Position numbers and translations under genes: made by a program
Assembly (NCBI GenBank): GCA_963576735.1
Contig: OY755186.1
Span: 11,333,970-11,397,969, forward strand
Source of the DNA: Bedellia somnulentella
Lineage: Eukaryota > Arthropoda > Insecta > Lepidoptera > Bedelliidae
Direction: 5' to 3'
Length of the DNA: 64,000 bases
In this document: positions 33,798-46,314 of the stretch, in pieces
How positions within the stretch are numbered: the stretch's first letter is position 1
How the letters are laid out: each line of letters opens with the position of its first letter
The notes under the pieces: generated by a model
What the model was told of the DNA's origin: nothing
The model's input: only the letters and a program-made list of their open reading frames with translations
Database searches by the model: none

Positions 33798-34047
33798 GCC
33801 GTGTAGTGTCGGCTTAGAATAACACTACCCCATTTCTACCCGTGGGTGATCGTAAGAGGCGACTAAGGGTGTAGGGGCTTTCCAAGTGATTTTTGGGCGA
33901 TGTGGTTGGAGACCCATCACCAACAACCTTTAATTTACCATCTTTTCCCACTAAACTTTCCAAAAGTGGCTGAGGAATTTCTCATTCCAAAGCTCTGGCT
34001 ACCCCGTTAAGGGATTTATAGCCGTGAGTATATTTATGAATGTATGT
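33798..34047 (+). mobile_element. SINE A, full length, mixed subfamily marks
   Basis: Subfamily 1 marks at both ends (CCCGTGGGTGATCG, CCCCGTTAAGGG) but CCCATCACC in the middle. Confidence 0.9.
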
Positions 34048-34179
34048 CCAAATGTGTCCTCCGAGGTCAAGGTGTAACTGTATATGTCCATATTATAATG
34101 ACAGAGTCAAGATGCTGAGAAGATAATGAAAGTTAAAGTCGATTTATTTTTTATTTTATTGGAAAGAAAAAGAAAAAAA

Positions 34180-34348
34180 AGTATGTTTATACTAAACGGC
34201 GGCAGGCCTGCCCCTAATTACGTGGATGTACTAGCCCAGGCAAAACATTGTATATCTGAACAACAGCTGACAAAGTATTATTTTATATTACCAAAAGTTT
34301 TTGTACCTCTGCCAACCCCTTCAGGGATATACGCTGTGAACGTTTGAG
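34180..34348 (+). mobile_element. SINE B, 3' half
   Basis: ACTAAACGGCGGCAGGCCTG to CCAACCCCTTCAGGGATATA. Confidence 0.8.
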
Positions 34349-34622
34349 TCTTGAGAATACTTAGTCCTAGTCTGTTTTCCAAATAACAGTTGAGTAATTG
34401 TTAATATTTCCACAGCAATGCCAGATCTACATGTGGGTTAATTAATCCATTAGCAACATTCCGACATGTCAATTCTAACTATGTGATAACGTATGTAACA
34501 AGATTATCTGCTAAGGATATAGTGGGATTCAATTAATGATCTGTTGTGATCTTCTAATGATGGACATATTTTGCTTAGTATATACGATCAATTCATATAT
34601 TTAAAGATTAAAATTTTGACCG

Positions 34623-34915
34623 ACTGCCTCCGTGGTATTGCGGTTAAGCGCTTGGCTTCATTTACTGAGGTGTCGGGTTCGATTATCGGGGAGTAAAGTC
34701 AAAAATTTAATTTGTAAGATTTAACCCAGTTTGGAAGACGATTTTGTGCTTCGGATGGTACGTTAAGCAGTCTGTCCCGGCTTCTATCTCGGTAGTAGTC
34801 GTTAGTCTGCCAACCCGTACATGGCCAGTGTGGTAGATTATGGCCAAATCACCCTAGATAGGTTAGGCTCGAGCCCCTTGATGGAGACATATATTGGCTG
34901 TGAGATAATAATTTT
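34623..34915 (+). mobile_element. Family E SINE with tRNA-like head
   Basis: Head TGCCTCCGTGGTATTGCGGT, GTCGGGTTCGATTATCGGGG (B box). Body: CTTCGGATGGTACGTTAAGC and GTAGTCGTTAGTCTGCCAAC. The end is GGCTGTGAGATAATAATT. Confidence 0.78.
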
Positions 34916-35435
34916 TTTAAGCTCTGACTATTATAGAATTTTTTTAAACTGAAAAAACTCACACAAATGTTATGCACTATCGAATAGAATAGCAGTACCT
35001 AATTTTAAATGAGAAAATGAGATTTATTTATGTAAGAGATATATTTAATAATTTATTGTCAATAACATCTAAAGTTACACAAAACAGCCGCATCTTGTCT
35101 CTTCGGAAAAATCAATAAAATATGATAGTGTAAACACGCATGCCAATAAAGGCACGTGGGGCACGCACTCGGCATGTCAAATATGGCAGCTGACGTGCTG
35201 GCGGCTCGTGTCGATTGTTTCACCTCTAACCTGACATATTTGACATATTTGCATATCTGCTGACATACTGAAGGGTGAACTACGAGTAGACTACGAGTCA
35301 TGTTTTTGGTAGTAGAATAAAGAGAATAAATATACTGTTTGAATTTTATATTATGAATGATTTATCTTAGGTGCATCTAGAGTTTTGGAGTTTTGTTATA
35401 ACTCTAAGAGTGTGCATAGCTAAGCTAAGTTTGTA

Positions 35436-35567
35436 GCTGTGTAGTGTTGGCTTAGAATAGCACTACCCCATTTTTTCCGGTGGGTGAACGTAAGAGACGA
35501 CTAACGGTATTGGGGCTTGGGTATTTAAGGGATTTTTGGGCGATGTGGTGGGAGACCCATCACCAAC
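35436..35567 (+). mobile_element. SINE A, 5' half
   Basis: Intact 5' end to CCCATCACCAAC, then an abrupt switch to unique sequence: a 3' truncation, which is unusual for a retroposon. Confidence 0.85.
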
Positions 35568-36149
35568 GATGGATTAATGTATGTACTAAGTGTGATCACC
35601 TGACCACCTGGTTGTTGATATTGAATGTTTTAGTCGATAGTGATTTACCTATTGATACCTGAAAACATGTGCCTTTTTCTAAAGATCCAGCTTCTACAAG
35701 GAATCACGATGGGGAACTAATGGCATGAGTATAAATATGTACGGTTTTGGAACCCCTCCTACAATATGATAATGTCCCTTTATAAACTGGTTGACATCCA
35801 ATTGAATAAAGTATATCACGTAAACTGTATAAAACTAAAGACACTATCACGCACGTCTTAACACAACTCATCATACCTACAAACCAGTACAACGTGTCAG
35901 GAATGCTATAGAGCAGTTAATACTAGCCGAAGCGTGGACGTCGCATGCTTTGCGTAGCAACCACAGTTTCGGAGGGTATTTAGCATCACTGGTTCTGGTT
36001 GTGTAGTGAGGAATTTATTGTACAGACATTGTATAACTCAGCTACGTAGAGATTACGTTAAAGATTTAGGTCTTTGTTTTTTTTATTTTTCAGGTTAAAA
36101 TGCGCATTAATCTTCAATTCAATTACTTAGACCAATTTGTATTTTCTTA

Positions 36150-36393
36150 AGTCATATGTGTGGTTAATTTATCAAGGCTTAACGGTAAGGGAAAACAACG
36201 TGAAGAAAATTCAAATTTAGTTGCATTTAGTCATGTTAAAGTGTATTTGTACAAAGCAACGACAGGCCTACTTTGCCTATCGCTTAGATGCACTGTCCCG
36301 GCAGTACGTAGATACTCTGAACACCAGGTAGAAAAATATAATGTGATGTACATCTGCCAACCCTTCTAGGATTTTCGGCATAAACGTTGAGTT
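36150..36393 (+). mobile_element. SINE B, headless, diverged
   Basis: TCATATGTGTGGTTAATTTA to CCAACCCTTCTAGGATTTTC. Confidence 0.78.
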
Positions 36394-36495
36394 TAGTAGG
36401 GCTATATAAAAAAATATTATGTATACAAAATGTAGTTCACATTAATCAACGTAATTCGACGTAGACACTGAGCAAAGGGTCCAAAGTAGAGCTAA

Positions 36496-37749
36496 AGAGC
36501 TTATTCCATTTGTCTGAATTCAGACGTCCGAAAGCCACAGAATCTGAATTCAGACTAGTGGAATAACGTTCAGAACGCTAGGCTTCTGAAAAGTAGACAA
36601 ATTTCGGCTCCTAGCTCATTAAATTTTTAGTAGCTCCGTCTCAGGAAGGTGGAATAACGTTCAGACGCTTCAGTCGCCTCGGCCTCGCACCCGCCGCAGC
36701 GAGAGGACGTGCCAAAATTTTACATGCCTATGATTGCAAATTACGTAAACAAAAAAAGATAATAAAAGTTTTATAGCAGATATACATATGCTCACGCCAT
36801 TAATTCCAGGGGTAGTTAGGTAGGTAGGGGTTCCATTTCATAGGGGTAGGCAGATATGTATAATTATATTCATACATACATACATATACTCACGCTATTA
36901 TTTCCGATTGGGGTAGGTAAATACGTTTTATCACATACATGCAAATTATATTATAATATATTATAAATACTCACGCCATTACTTGCCATTTGAGTAGGCA
37001 GATACGTTTAATTACATACATACGCACATATACTCACGCTTTTACTTCCGCTTGTGGTAAGCAGATAATTTTAATTACATACATACATACTTAAACTCTC
37101 GCCATTTTTCCGTAAGGGGTAGGCAGATACGTATTGTTTCAAATATGCATACTTATACTCACGCCATCACTTCCCGTGGGGGTAGGCACAGGCGTATAAT
37201 TACATACATGCATACATATACTCACGCCATTATTTCCCATTGGGGTAAGCAAATACGTTCAATCACATATATGCATACATATACTAACGCCATTACCTCT
37301 CATTGGGGTAGGCTGAAACTATCGATCGCCACTTCGTACGACCCCGGCAAACTTTTTAATAAATATGCTTTTATTTTTAAGTCATATAGGAGTTCCCGCC
37401 TATTTAATATTTTGTGTGTAATATGACGTAAAAATATTTGGAAAAGGTTGTGTACATGAATAGGATATATGTAAGTATAGTAGCGAAAGAGATATATAGA
37501 CGCAATGTGTCGTCGTTTATTGAATGAGAGTGGGATAGTGGATAAGAGAGTCCAATAGAGAGCGTTTTAAAAAAAAGACGGGAGCAATTTCGTACGACCG
37601 CCCGCCAGGCCGCCAACATCGCGCGCTCGCGAATGATTCAGAAACTGAAATCGGTGTAGTGGAATAACAAGCGTCTGTGGCCATCTGCGGCAGTGACTGT
37701 GAAGGACCTCCGATTTCAGCAACGATAAAAGTGTAATGGAATAAGCTCT
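36496..37749. mobile_element. TIR DNA transposon, ~1.25 kb, TAA target duplication
   Basis: Terminal inverted repeats AGAGCTTATTCCATT at both ends (15 bp perfect) with direct TAA at 36493-36495 and 37750-37752. A TWA duplication is typical of PIF/Harbinger. The subterminal motif GTGGAATAACG recurs inside both ends (near 36560, 36650 and 37657). No transposase frame is seen, so the copy is non-autonomous. The middle holds the minisatellite at 36784-37345. Confidence 0.75.
36784..37345 (-). repeat. Minisatellite made of LINE C 3' tails, about eight ~60-bp units
   Basis: Each unit on the plus strand reads like CATACATATACTCACGCCAT, then TTCCCATTGGGGTAGGCAG, then TACGTTTAATTACATAC. Only the right-most unit continues into LINE C coding sequence (ACTATCGATCGCCACTTCGT). 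Units differ by 10-25%. Confidence 0.85.
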
Positions 37750-37969
37750 TAAGGCAGATTATGCAAGTCTTAAGTCCCGACGGTGAGTGTCCAAAGAGCG
37801 TCTTTAATTAATAATTAGCTTGCTAAAAGGGCTTAAGAGGTCTTGAATAAATAGGTACGAAATGTTTGGGACGAAAAAAGGCAGAATATGTTTTATTTCG
37901 TTATAGAATTCTGTATTTTTAAATATATTTTTTTTATAAGTGCAAAAGTGAGTTTTTCTATTCTATTCC

Positions 37970-38074
37970 TAATTGTTTTTTTAAGCGATGCGGCTGGAGG
38001 CTGAAAAATTTCATACTCCGCAGCTCTGGCTACCCCTTTTAGGAGTTTATGGTCGTGAGTTTAAGTATGGATGT
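37970..38074 (+). mobile_element. SINE A, internally deleted
   Basis: AAGCGATGCGGCTGGAGGCT joins directly to AATTTCATACTCCGCAGCTC; the tail is GGTCGTGAGTTTAAGTATG. Confidence 0.72.
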
Positions 38075-38814
38075 TTATTAAATGGTCTTAATTAATTACG
38101 TTTTTTTATCATATAAACGACTATCGCCTAGAAAATGACTAGAGGATACATACACAACATACTATATTGCCACCATTACATTTCTACCACTAACTTTATT
38201 GTTTATATTTATATAGTTGACTTTACATCTTACTAGTATTTAAAATACAATGTTTTAAATTAAATATAAGTATCAGGGAGTAACTAAGGTTTTCCACTTA
38301 CTTAATAATTTAATATTCGTAATGTTCCATTTATGGTTCCTAATATGTTTACATTCTGGAAAATATATAGCTTATATTATACAAGTTAATTATAAAATTT
38401 TATTTATGATGATAAAAGTGACTACCACCTTCAATGAATGTGTCTTATACTTATCTTGGTCAATACGTATATATGTAGAATATCTACAGTTTATTTATAA
38501 ATTTAGTTTTTTTCCGTCCCAGAATAACATAAGATAAATTATTATCCATACATTCCAACACCTCTACGCCAACTTATTGCAATTTTATTGTCTCCGAGGA
38601 CTTCACCTCACATGAGGGTAGAAACCAGTAAATCTTATAAAGCTGAAAGAAAAAATAAAAGATAAATAACGGCTCGTGTATGAATTATGTGCTCGGGATA
38701 TGATTTAGCACCCAATAGGGGACTTGGACATCAGATGAGATATGTTGTGTTATATCTAAGAGTAGGAAGAATAATGTATAATATTAATTTATTAGTTTTT
38801 CTAATAAAAGCTTC

Positions 38815-39057
38815 CTGTGTAGTGTCGGCTTAGAATAGTACTACCCCATTTCTTCCACTGGGTGTACGTAAGAGGCTACTAACGGTTTTGGGGCTTTAGA
38901 GGGATTTTCGGGCGATGCGGTTGGAGACCCATCACCAACAACCTTTATTTCACCATCTTTTCCCCACAGAACTTCCAAAAGTGGCTGAGGAATTTCTGAT
39001 TCCTTAGCTCTGACAACCCTTTCCAGGGATTTATAGCCGTGAGTATATGTATGTATG
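38815..39057 (+). mobile_element. SINE A, full length, subfamily 2, 9-bp target duplication
   Basis: TAATAAAAG at 38802-38810 and 39058-39066. Confidence 0.9.
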
Positions 39058-39147
39058 TAATAAAAGAAGAACTGCCCGCCATGCTTAGACTGATAGGAAC
39101 ATTTTTTATGGGGATTCATTTTACAGCTCACTTAGAAATATAAAGCC

Positions 39148-39250
39148 GCATACATACATACACATCATATACTCATGGCTATGAATCCCCAGGAAGGGTA
39201 CCCATAGCTTCGGAATCAGAAATACACCAGCTTCTTTCGGAAGTTGAGAC
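39148..39250 (-). mobile_element. SINE A, 3' part, diverged
   Basis: ATATACTCATGGCTATGAAT to TTCGGAAGTTGAGAC. Confidence 0.72.
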
Positions 39251-39524
39251 AAGAAACAAGAAAAGAATAACTAACTGCATTTAACCTAATCAACGTCCGG
39301 CATATACTCGTAAGATAATTATTGATGCCGATGAAAATTAACAAGTATTTTAGATAAATGTAGTGAACTGAAACCAGATGAGATCTAAGACCTTAACAAT
39401 CGCAAGGCCATGGGCAAATGCCAAAAGTGCCTCAATATTCAATAATAAGACATTTCTCTTAAGAAGCAAATGTGACACTACTTACTAAATAACATATCAG
39501 TTACTTATGGACAGATAAAAACTA

Positions 39525-39768
39525 CATACATACATATACTCACAGCTATAAATCCCAAGAAGGGGTAGCCCGAGCTAAGGAACTAGAATTTCCTCAGCCA
39601 CTTTTGGAGAGTTGAGTGGGGAGAAGATGGCAAAATAAAGGTTGTTGGTGATGGGTCTCCAACCACATCGCCCAAAAATCCATTAAAAGCCCCAATACCG
39701 TTAGTCGCCTCTTACGTACACCCACCGGCAGAAATGGGGTAGTGTTATTCTAAGCCGACACTACATGA
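39525..39768 (-). mobile_element. SINE A, full length, subfamily 2
   Basis: Intact except the last bases of the 5' end (ACTACATG). Confidence 0.9.
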
Positions 39769-40482
39769 AAACTAGTTAAATAATAATAGTAAAAAGAATA
39801 AATTAACATGTTTTCCATTTAAATAGAATAATTTTCAAAAGTCGTTTATTAAAACGAAATGTGTATTTGAAATCAAATGATAGTACTCGTATTATAACAA
39901 ATGAAACGTCTTGTTTTGTTAAAGTTTATTGGGGGAGTTAGTATGGAAAGTAGGCTTTCCAACTTTCTTGTCTTTAATAAGCGAAGTTTGGTACAAAACG
40001 TCTTTTTGAGTGAAACAGCCTCTTTGATGAGACGAGGGCTGCCTCAGATGTGATTAGAAAAGGCCTGCAAACTAAGTTTTATAAACAGCCGAACTTCAAG
40101 TTACTTTGTGTACTCTAATTTGCTTCGCCTTATAAAGTTTTGGGTTGGAATAGGCCTCGTCTGTTTTATGTTTGATTCCATCTTTTATTTTGACCTCTAG
40201 TTCATATTGTTAAGCATTTGGCGCTTAAATGGCAATGGATTATCAATTCAGAATTTTTATCCTGGCAATTTATAAGAGTTTAGAATAAATAGCCAGAATA
40301 ATTTATATTTAGTAAAAAAATACAGTATTGAATGTTTGTTACGTGGTAATAAGATGATGTGTATTCCAATAATTCATCAGTCTGATTATATTTTGTATAT
40401 AAATAAATGTATAGAAGAAAATAATTCACAAAACATACATACGAATACTTATATATCCCAAATATATAATAAATAATATAAA

Positions 40483-40545
40483 TATGGCTATAAATCCGAA
40501 AATGGGGTAGCCAGAGCTTCAGAGCTAAAAACTCCTCAGCCACAA
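40483..40545 (-). mobile_element. SINE A, 3' fragment
   Basis: GGCTATAAATCCGAAAATGG to CCTCAGCCAC. Confidence 0.7.
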
Positions 40546-40951
40546 ATTCAAAAAAATACATTAAAACATAGCAATCACATTGAGTAAATAGTAATAGTAG
40601 TTTTTTTTTTCATAACAATATCGAATTAAAGTATACATGTACAGCTAATTCAAGGAAAAACTGGCAAGTCACTATACTATCAAAATGGTGATTCGTCAAT
40701 CTCCTTATAAAAAAAAAGATAAATTGGATTGATAAAAGGTACAGAAGTATCGCACCTCCAATCAGATAGCGCGCGGCGAGTGTCTAATGTGACGTCAGCG
40801 AAATACAGACAAAGATGCATGACCAACTGGTTCCAGCTCAGGGGTGGTTCCACTTTTATACATTTTGGAGAAAATTATGTAAAAAATAGCATGCTGATGT
40901 AAGGTAATTGAAAGCTATGATTCAATAAAATTTTGTATTATTAAATATAAC

Positions 40952-41248
40952 CAAAGGGTTGGCATTGGTACACATACACTTTATACTTTACTGGTGGTCA
41001 GAATACTCATGTTTTATTTTGACTGTGCATTTGCGTGCCTATCGCCGATTTTATACAAATACGCTGTAACACGACTAAGTTAAACTTAGCAATGAGGGTT
41101 TCCTCACAAAGTTTCCTTCTCCGTTTACATCCAGGATAAATTAACTACACGTATAACAGTAGAAAAGACACATTAATGAAATACTCAGAATTAGAAGTCG
41201 CCTTTCAGCATTAAATGTGGTGATGCTCCCAATTGAACTATCATAGTA
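40952..41248 (-). mobile_element. SINE B, full length but old
   Basis: All sections recognisable (GGGTTGGCATTGGTAC, TGCGTGCCTATCGCCG, TTTCCTCACAAAGTTTCC) down to the decayed tRNA head. Confidence 0.72.
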
Positions 41249-41870
41249 GACGGTTAGGGGGCAAACGGCTGTGATTTTGATTTTGGACAAAATTAAACAT
41301 AATTTTAGAAATATTCATTATTTATTTTTCCTACCCTTCAGCTCAGTACGTAAAATACATTTCTATCTTCATGCTTAAGGTATAAAATTAACTGATATAA
41401 AAAAAAACGTAATATATGCTAAGAAATGCATTTAAATAAAATGAAATCCTAAAAAGACCTCATATTTTACTTTCTATTAACTCGTTTACTTTAGAAAAAA
41501 CATTCCCTTAACCTCTTAACAGGAACAAGCCAGATTGGCCACAGTGGGCGCTCGCAACTCCTTATAAATCATCGTCCGCCCGCCCGCCCGGGCTAGTCAA
41601 CCGCCCAAGGGGCAGCCAGCCTAGACGGATTTATCTCAACTTAATACACTGCTCGTAAAAATAACCCTATTGCTTACAACGAAACACTCTTATATGCCCC
41701 ATGGATTTGGCGAGAGGTCAGATTAAATATATTTTGGTTGAATAAAAGGTTTAGTTGTAAAGAATGTTAAAAAGTTTTTTAAAGATGAATTATACTTTTT
41801 TTCTCTTCTATTAATTTAAATGAATTATATTTTATATTATTTAACTGATTAGAGGTTAATTAAAATAAAA

Positions 41871-42120
41871 TTTCTGTGTAGTGTCGGCTTAGAATAGCAC
41901 TACCCCATTTCTACCGGTGAGTGTACGTGAGAGGCGGCTAACGGTATTGGGGCATTTAAGGGATTTTTGGGCGATGCGGTTGGAGACCCATCACCAAAAA
42001 CCTTTATTCCACCATCTTTTCACCATGCAACTTCCAAAAGTGTCTGAGGAATTTCTAATTCCCTAGCTCTGGTTACCCCTTCATGGAATTTATAGCCGTG
42101 AGTATATGTATGTATGTATG
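41871..42120 (+). mobile_element. SINE A, full length, subfamily 2, perfect 10-bp target duplication
   Basis: TAAAATAAAA at 41861-41870 and 42121-42130. Confidence 0.92.
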
Positions 42121-42130
42121 TAAAATAAAA

Positions 42131-42321
42131 CTAACTCATTTCTTTCTGTAGGTGTCGTAAGAAGTGACGTAAGTAATTGGGGCATTTTAGGTGATTTTTG
42201 GGAGAGTTGTCGAGAGTGGAGACCCCTATTTCTCATTCCTTTTACAGAGCGGTAGTAGAATATAATACTGTGATGATCTAGATACCCCTCTTTGAGATTT
42301 ATTTCCGTGAGTGTCTGAAGT
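42131..42321 (+). mobile_element. SINE A, old diverged copy in tandem with the previous one
   Basis: CATTTCTTTCTGTAGGTGTC to TTCCGTGAGTGTCTGAAG. Confidence 0.65.
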
Positions 42322-42831
42322 ACATGATATTTAATCGATTTTTTTAACCTTACCAGCCCAATGAATACATCCTGGATTTTAATTCAGATGCAAAGGCTTT
42401 ACAAAATAGCATTGATAAGTGATAATAACAATAACTGGGCTGTCTACTAGTGTGGAGTGGATCTTTTATTTTCTTTTTGACTTTGACGTTCAGAATCCCC
42501 TTGACCTTTTTGATTAACTCTGATTTTTCATATTTTGTATAAAACCTTTTTTTGCTTATTTGCTAACATTGCTTATGTCAATTAATTTATTTGTGGTATT
42601 AAATTCTTTGTTCTATTTTTTTCACAATGTTTTATTCCACAAATTGTAGAAGAACAAGTAGTAAAGATTATTTTGTATATTTTCCTGGAAATAGCTCTAC
42701 AATACACTGCAATATCGTAATCACAGAAAGCATAGCCAACAACTATTTCGAACAATATAGAATTAGTTTTAGTTTAATTCACTCATTTATATTATGATGA
42801 TCAAGCTCAGCGTATTATGTGATGTTCTATT

Positions 42832-43063
42832 TCACAGCTGTAAATCCCTAGAAGGGGTAGCCCGAGCTAAGGAATAAGAAATTCCTCAGCCGTTTTGGGA
42901 AAGTTGTGTGGTCAAAAGATGGTAAAATAAAGGTCGTTGGTGATGGGTCTCCAACCGCATCGCCCGATGATCCCTTAAAAGCCCCAATACCGTTCGTCGC
43001 CTCTTACGTACACCCACCGGAAGAAATGGGGTAGTGCTATTATAAGCCGACACTACACAGCTC
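42832..43063 (-). mobile_element. SINE A, nearly full length, subfamily 2
   Basis: Lacks the (TATG)n tail but has an intact 5' end. Confidence 0.88.
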
Positions 43064-44130
43064 ATGTGGTTTCTGAATACAACTTAGTAACTAAACTATG
43101 CTAAAATAACAGAAACATATTTTAAACTTACTTCAACACAATATTAAAAACTCCAACAAAACAATCGACACAACTCAGTTTAAACTCACATTGTCACCAT
43201 AATATGATTAGGTGACAAAAATAAGTTACACCTTAAAGATCAGAGCGGATTGCCGAGTACGATAAATCAAGAAGGAGGAAATTGCGTCGACACGGGGGAG
43301 GCGAGCGCGGGGGTGAAAGCAGGGTTGCCACGCAGCGGGGGAGGGGGAGGCGATTTAATTAAATCTTGGAACTCCTGAGGCTTGCCGCCGTCGAGACGCC
43401 TAACGAAGGGCTATTGTATTTAAATAATGCTTGTGTCGATTTTTTACTTCGCCGATTCCGACAGAATTGATTGAGGGTGAGGACACGTTTATATTGGCGG
43501 GCGAGGAATTTCATTTACTCGTGTTTTGGTCGGAATATTTATATTTATTTTTGTTAATTTCAAGATCATAATTCCATTATTAATTTCATAACTATATGAA
43601 AGTTAAAATCATACAGAAGTTTACAGGTTGAGTGTAAACCAAACTACAAAATTGTTTTTTTACTATGCTTTATGTGAATAAAACAAATTTGAGATATCCT
43701 AAATAGAACCCCTTAAGTACAGCGTGAGTGGTATTCAAACCCTTTACGACATTAATTTAAGCAGTATTTATGGCCGTACTAAGTGCTTATTTTCTTCAAT
43801 AGCGCATATTTCATTCGGGGGCACTAAATTAGGCTTTATTACGTAAATAATAACCCTCGGAATATTTCCGCTAATTAATATGAAGGTTCTGAGGTGAGCT
43901 TTCCTTGCAGTGCAACCCTCAATCTATGAACTTATTAAGAATGCAATTTATGCAATATTTTGGATAACATGAAGTATTTGAATTAATTAATTTGTCTTTT
44001 AGAAATTTATTTTGGTTATAAATATAAATCCCTAGTGGAACATGTTAAAAAAATACCAAGTGTGGGTTGGCTACCGCCTGAATGTAGATGAATGTACCAT
44101 TATGTAGAAAAGAAGGCAAAAAATCATTAT
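43064..44130. other. No gene seen; a GC-rich patch at 43245-43400
   Basis: The patch has CGACACGGGGGAGGCGAGCG and a G-run. No exon or TATA near it. Confidence 0.4.
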
Positions 44131-44173
44131 TATTGTATTAGAACCCGGCTTGTAGTATTGTGTAGTAGTGTGT

Positions 44174-44406
44174 TGCCGTGTAGTGTCGGCTTAGAATAAC
44201 ACTACCCCATTTCTACCCGTGGGTATCGTAAGAGGCGACTAAGGGTATAGGGGCTTTTTAAGTGATTTTTGGGCGATGTGGTTGGAGACCCGTCACCAAA
44301 AACGTTTATTATTATCATCTTTTCCCCAAAAAACTTCCAAAAGTGGCTGAGGAATTTCTTATTTCTATTTCTTAGGATTTATAGCCGTGAGTATATGTAT
44401 GTATGT
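44174..44406 (+). mobile_element. SINE A, subfamily 1, flanking repeat 23 bp off its 5' end
   Basis: AGAACCCGGCTT occurs at 44140-44151 and, right after the tail, at 44407-44418. Confidence 0.9.
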
Positions 44407-45468
44407 AGAACCCGGCTTAAATATTATTTTATATCATTTTTTAAAGTTAACTTTACTTAGTATTTGCTTACATTTCAAGCGTCTGGTGCCGTAATCAAAA
44501 GCGAATGAAATTAAAAAAATACTTGATAGTCGATACAAAATTACAGCCTCTGAACATATGAACGAATAGATAGTCAGACATCGAAGAGTCGGCTTCAGCT
44601 ATATAGTTAAGGTTAACCCTCGTTTTATTCCGGTTTAAAAAAAATGGATGATCGGCATTGATTTATTTAGATATACTTAAGCACATCAAATACAATCAGA
44701 TGCCTGTAATCCCAAATCAAACTTAAATATGGATACAAAAACTAGAGCTACCTCTTAAGCTATTCAAAAGCTTGTTTTTGTGCATCCCTTGGGATGAATA
44801 TCAAAGACTGTATAATGGCACCATAGAACAGCCACTAAAACATGTAGATGTAGGTAATACAAACATGCCTTTGTGAATAGTGTATGAAGGCTGAGAAAAC
44901 ATGTAAATCAGGGGTTTTGGGTCGAAGTGAAACTACTTAGGAAGTTAAAGGTAGCTATGTACTTATTTGAGATTTGATATCGAAAATAGACGTCCGACAG
45001 ATATTCACGCATATGCCCGGAAATATCGACAGAGGCACTACATTCTTCACACTTTTTTTCCAACACTTGACATTTTGATTTCTAACTGGGTGAAAATAAC
45101 AAAAGTATTTTTGCTTAATACTATTTCAGTAGTGATACAATTTTTCCTGAGTAATGAACCACACTTAGATTCATGCAAAAAAGAAGGACAAAACATGATG
45201 AACTTAGAATGTTATGTTAGATTTAGCAGAACAGCATAATGTAGCTTTGTCAGGCCATACAGACGATAAGTACAGACAATTCACACGACCGAGAGCTTCA
45301 TCAACTATCACAGTCAACCATGGTCGGATGAAAACCTTTTCTCATAACAACTTGGACCCAAACCAGGAATACATATATACTACACCCACGGCAATAAATC
45401 ATGAAAAAATATTTCTTCATACTTTCATACATCATCGTTTACCACATTTATGACATAAGACACATACA

Positions 45469-45588
45469 TGCATAAATACATATACTCACGGCTATTTTTC
45501 CCAAGAAGGGATGGCCAGAGCTAAGAAATTATAAATTTGTCAGCCACTTTTGGAAGTTGAGTGGGGAAAAGGCGGTTAATAAAGGTTA
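45469..45588 (-). mobile_element. SINE A, 3' half
   Basis: Tail to GAGTGGGGAAAAGGCGG, then truncated. Confidence 0.8.
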
Positions 45589-45815
45589 AAGGTAAAGACA
45601 ATGGTTGTTATATAAACTTAGGACTCAGAACTCAACTTTTCCGATTTTTTTATCAAGGTTGTAATAAAAAATATCAATATGATTACCTCTTCCTATTCTC
45701 TGGTTAATACGATATGAAAATTACAGAAGACATACTGTAGACACCAGCTATATCAAAACAATTTACTGGGTATGCATTTTTATAATTTCCATTAGTACAA
45801 AAGGTAATGCACCTA

Positions 45816-46079
45816 AGGGCCGGCGCTCACTGCCGGCATGGCATGGCATGGCATGGCAAAGGATTTCGGTACAGATATAGCATTTTTAATCTTATGACCA
45901 TGAGTATAGAATTCATTTTACTTTATTTTGACACAACGATGCCGACGTTCTGTCCTACCGCGGCCTCCCTCGGCATCGTTGTGTCAAAATGAATTCTATA
46001 CGCATGATAATAAGATTCAAAATGCTATATCTGTACCGAAATGCTTTGCCATGCCATGCCGGCAGTCAGCGCCGGCCCT
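45816..46079. mobile_element. Fold-back (hairpin) MITE, 264 bp
   Basis: Nearly the whole element is one imperfect inverted repeat: AGGGCCGGCGCTCACTGCCG outside, GACACAACGATGCCGA inside, and a short loop around 45943-45967. The flanks are TA (45814-45815 and 46080-46081). The left arm has extra CATGG pentamers and an ACTTTATTTT insertion. No coding sequence. Confidence 0.85.
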
Positions 46080-46314
46080 TAAAGGCACTTTGAGACCATC
46101 TTGTATACTCTTAATTTTAAACTTACTTCTATATGACTTCATGGCAAAAGGCAGTAGTCCTTTGCAATAAAAATATCCTTGGCCACATGTTCTGATATTT
46201 AAATTTGGAAGTTCTGGACAGTTGAAACAATCATGTCTGTACTATACTCTGTTTAAATTTTTAACAATTTATAAATAAATATTGTGTTGAGTTGGTTTTT
46301 AGAAACTAAAATAA

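Noticed and set aside
35059..35301. Minus-strand frame of 80 codons
   Set aside because: No start context, motif or splice sites. The DNA has repeated TGACATA words and looks like worn repeat sequence.
36784..37345. CRISPR-like repeat array
   Set aside because: Units are contiguous and diverged with no spacers, the units are LINE tails, and the DNA is eukaryotic.
40280..40561. Tyr/Phe-rich minus-strand frame of 93 codons
   Set aside because: Composition follows from AT-rich DNA, and its right end runs into a SINE A fragment.
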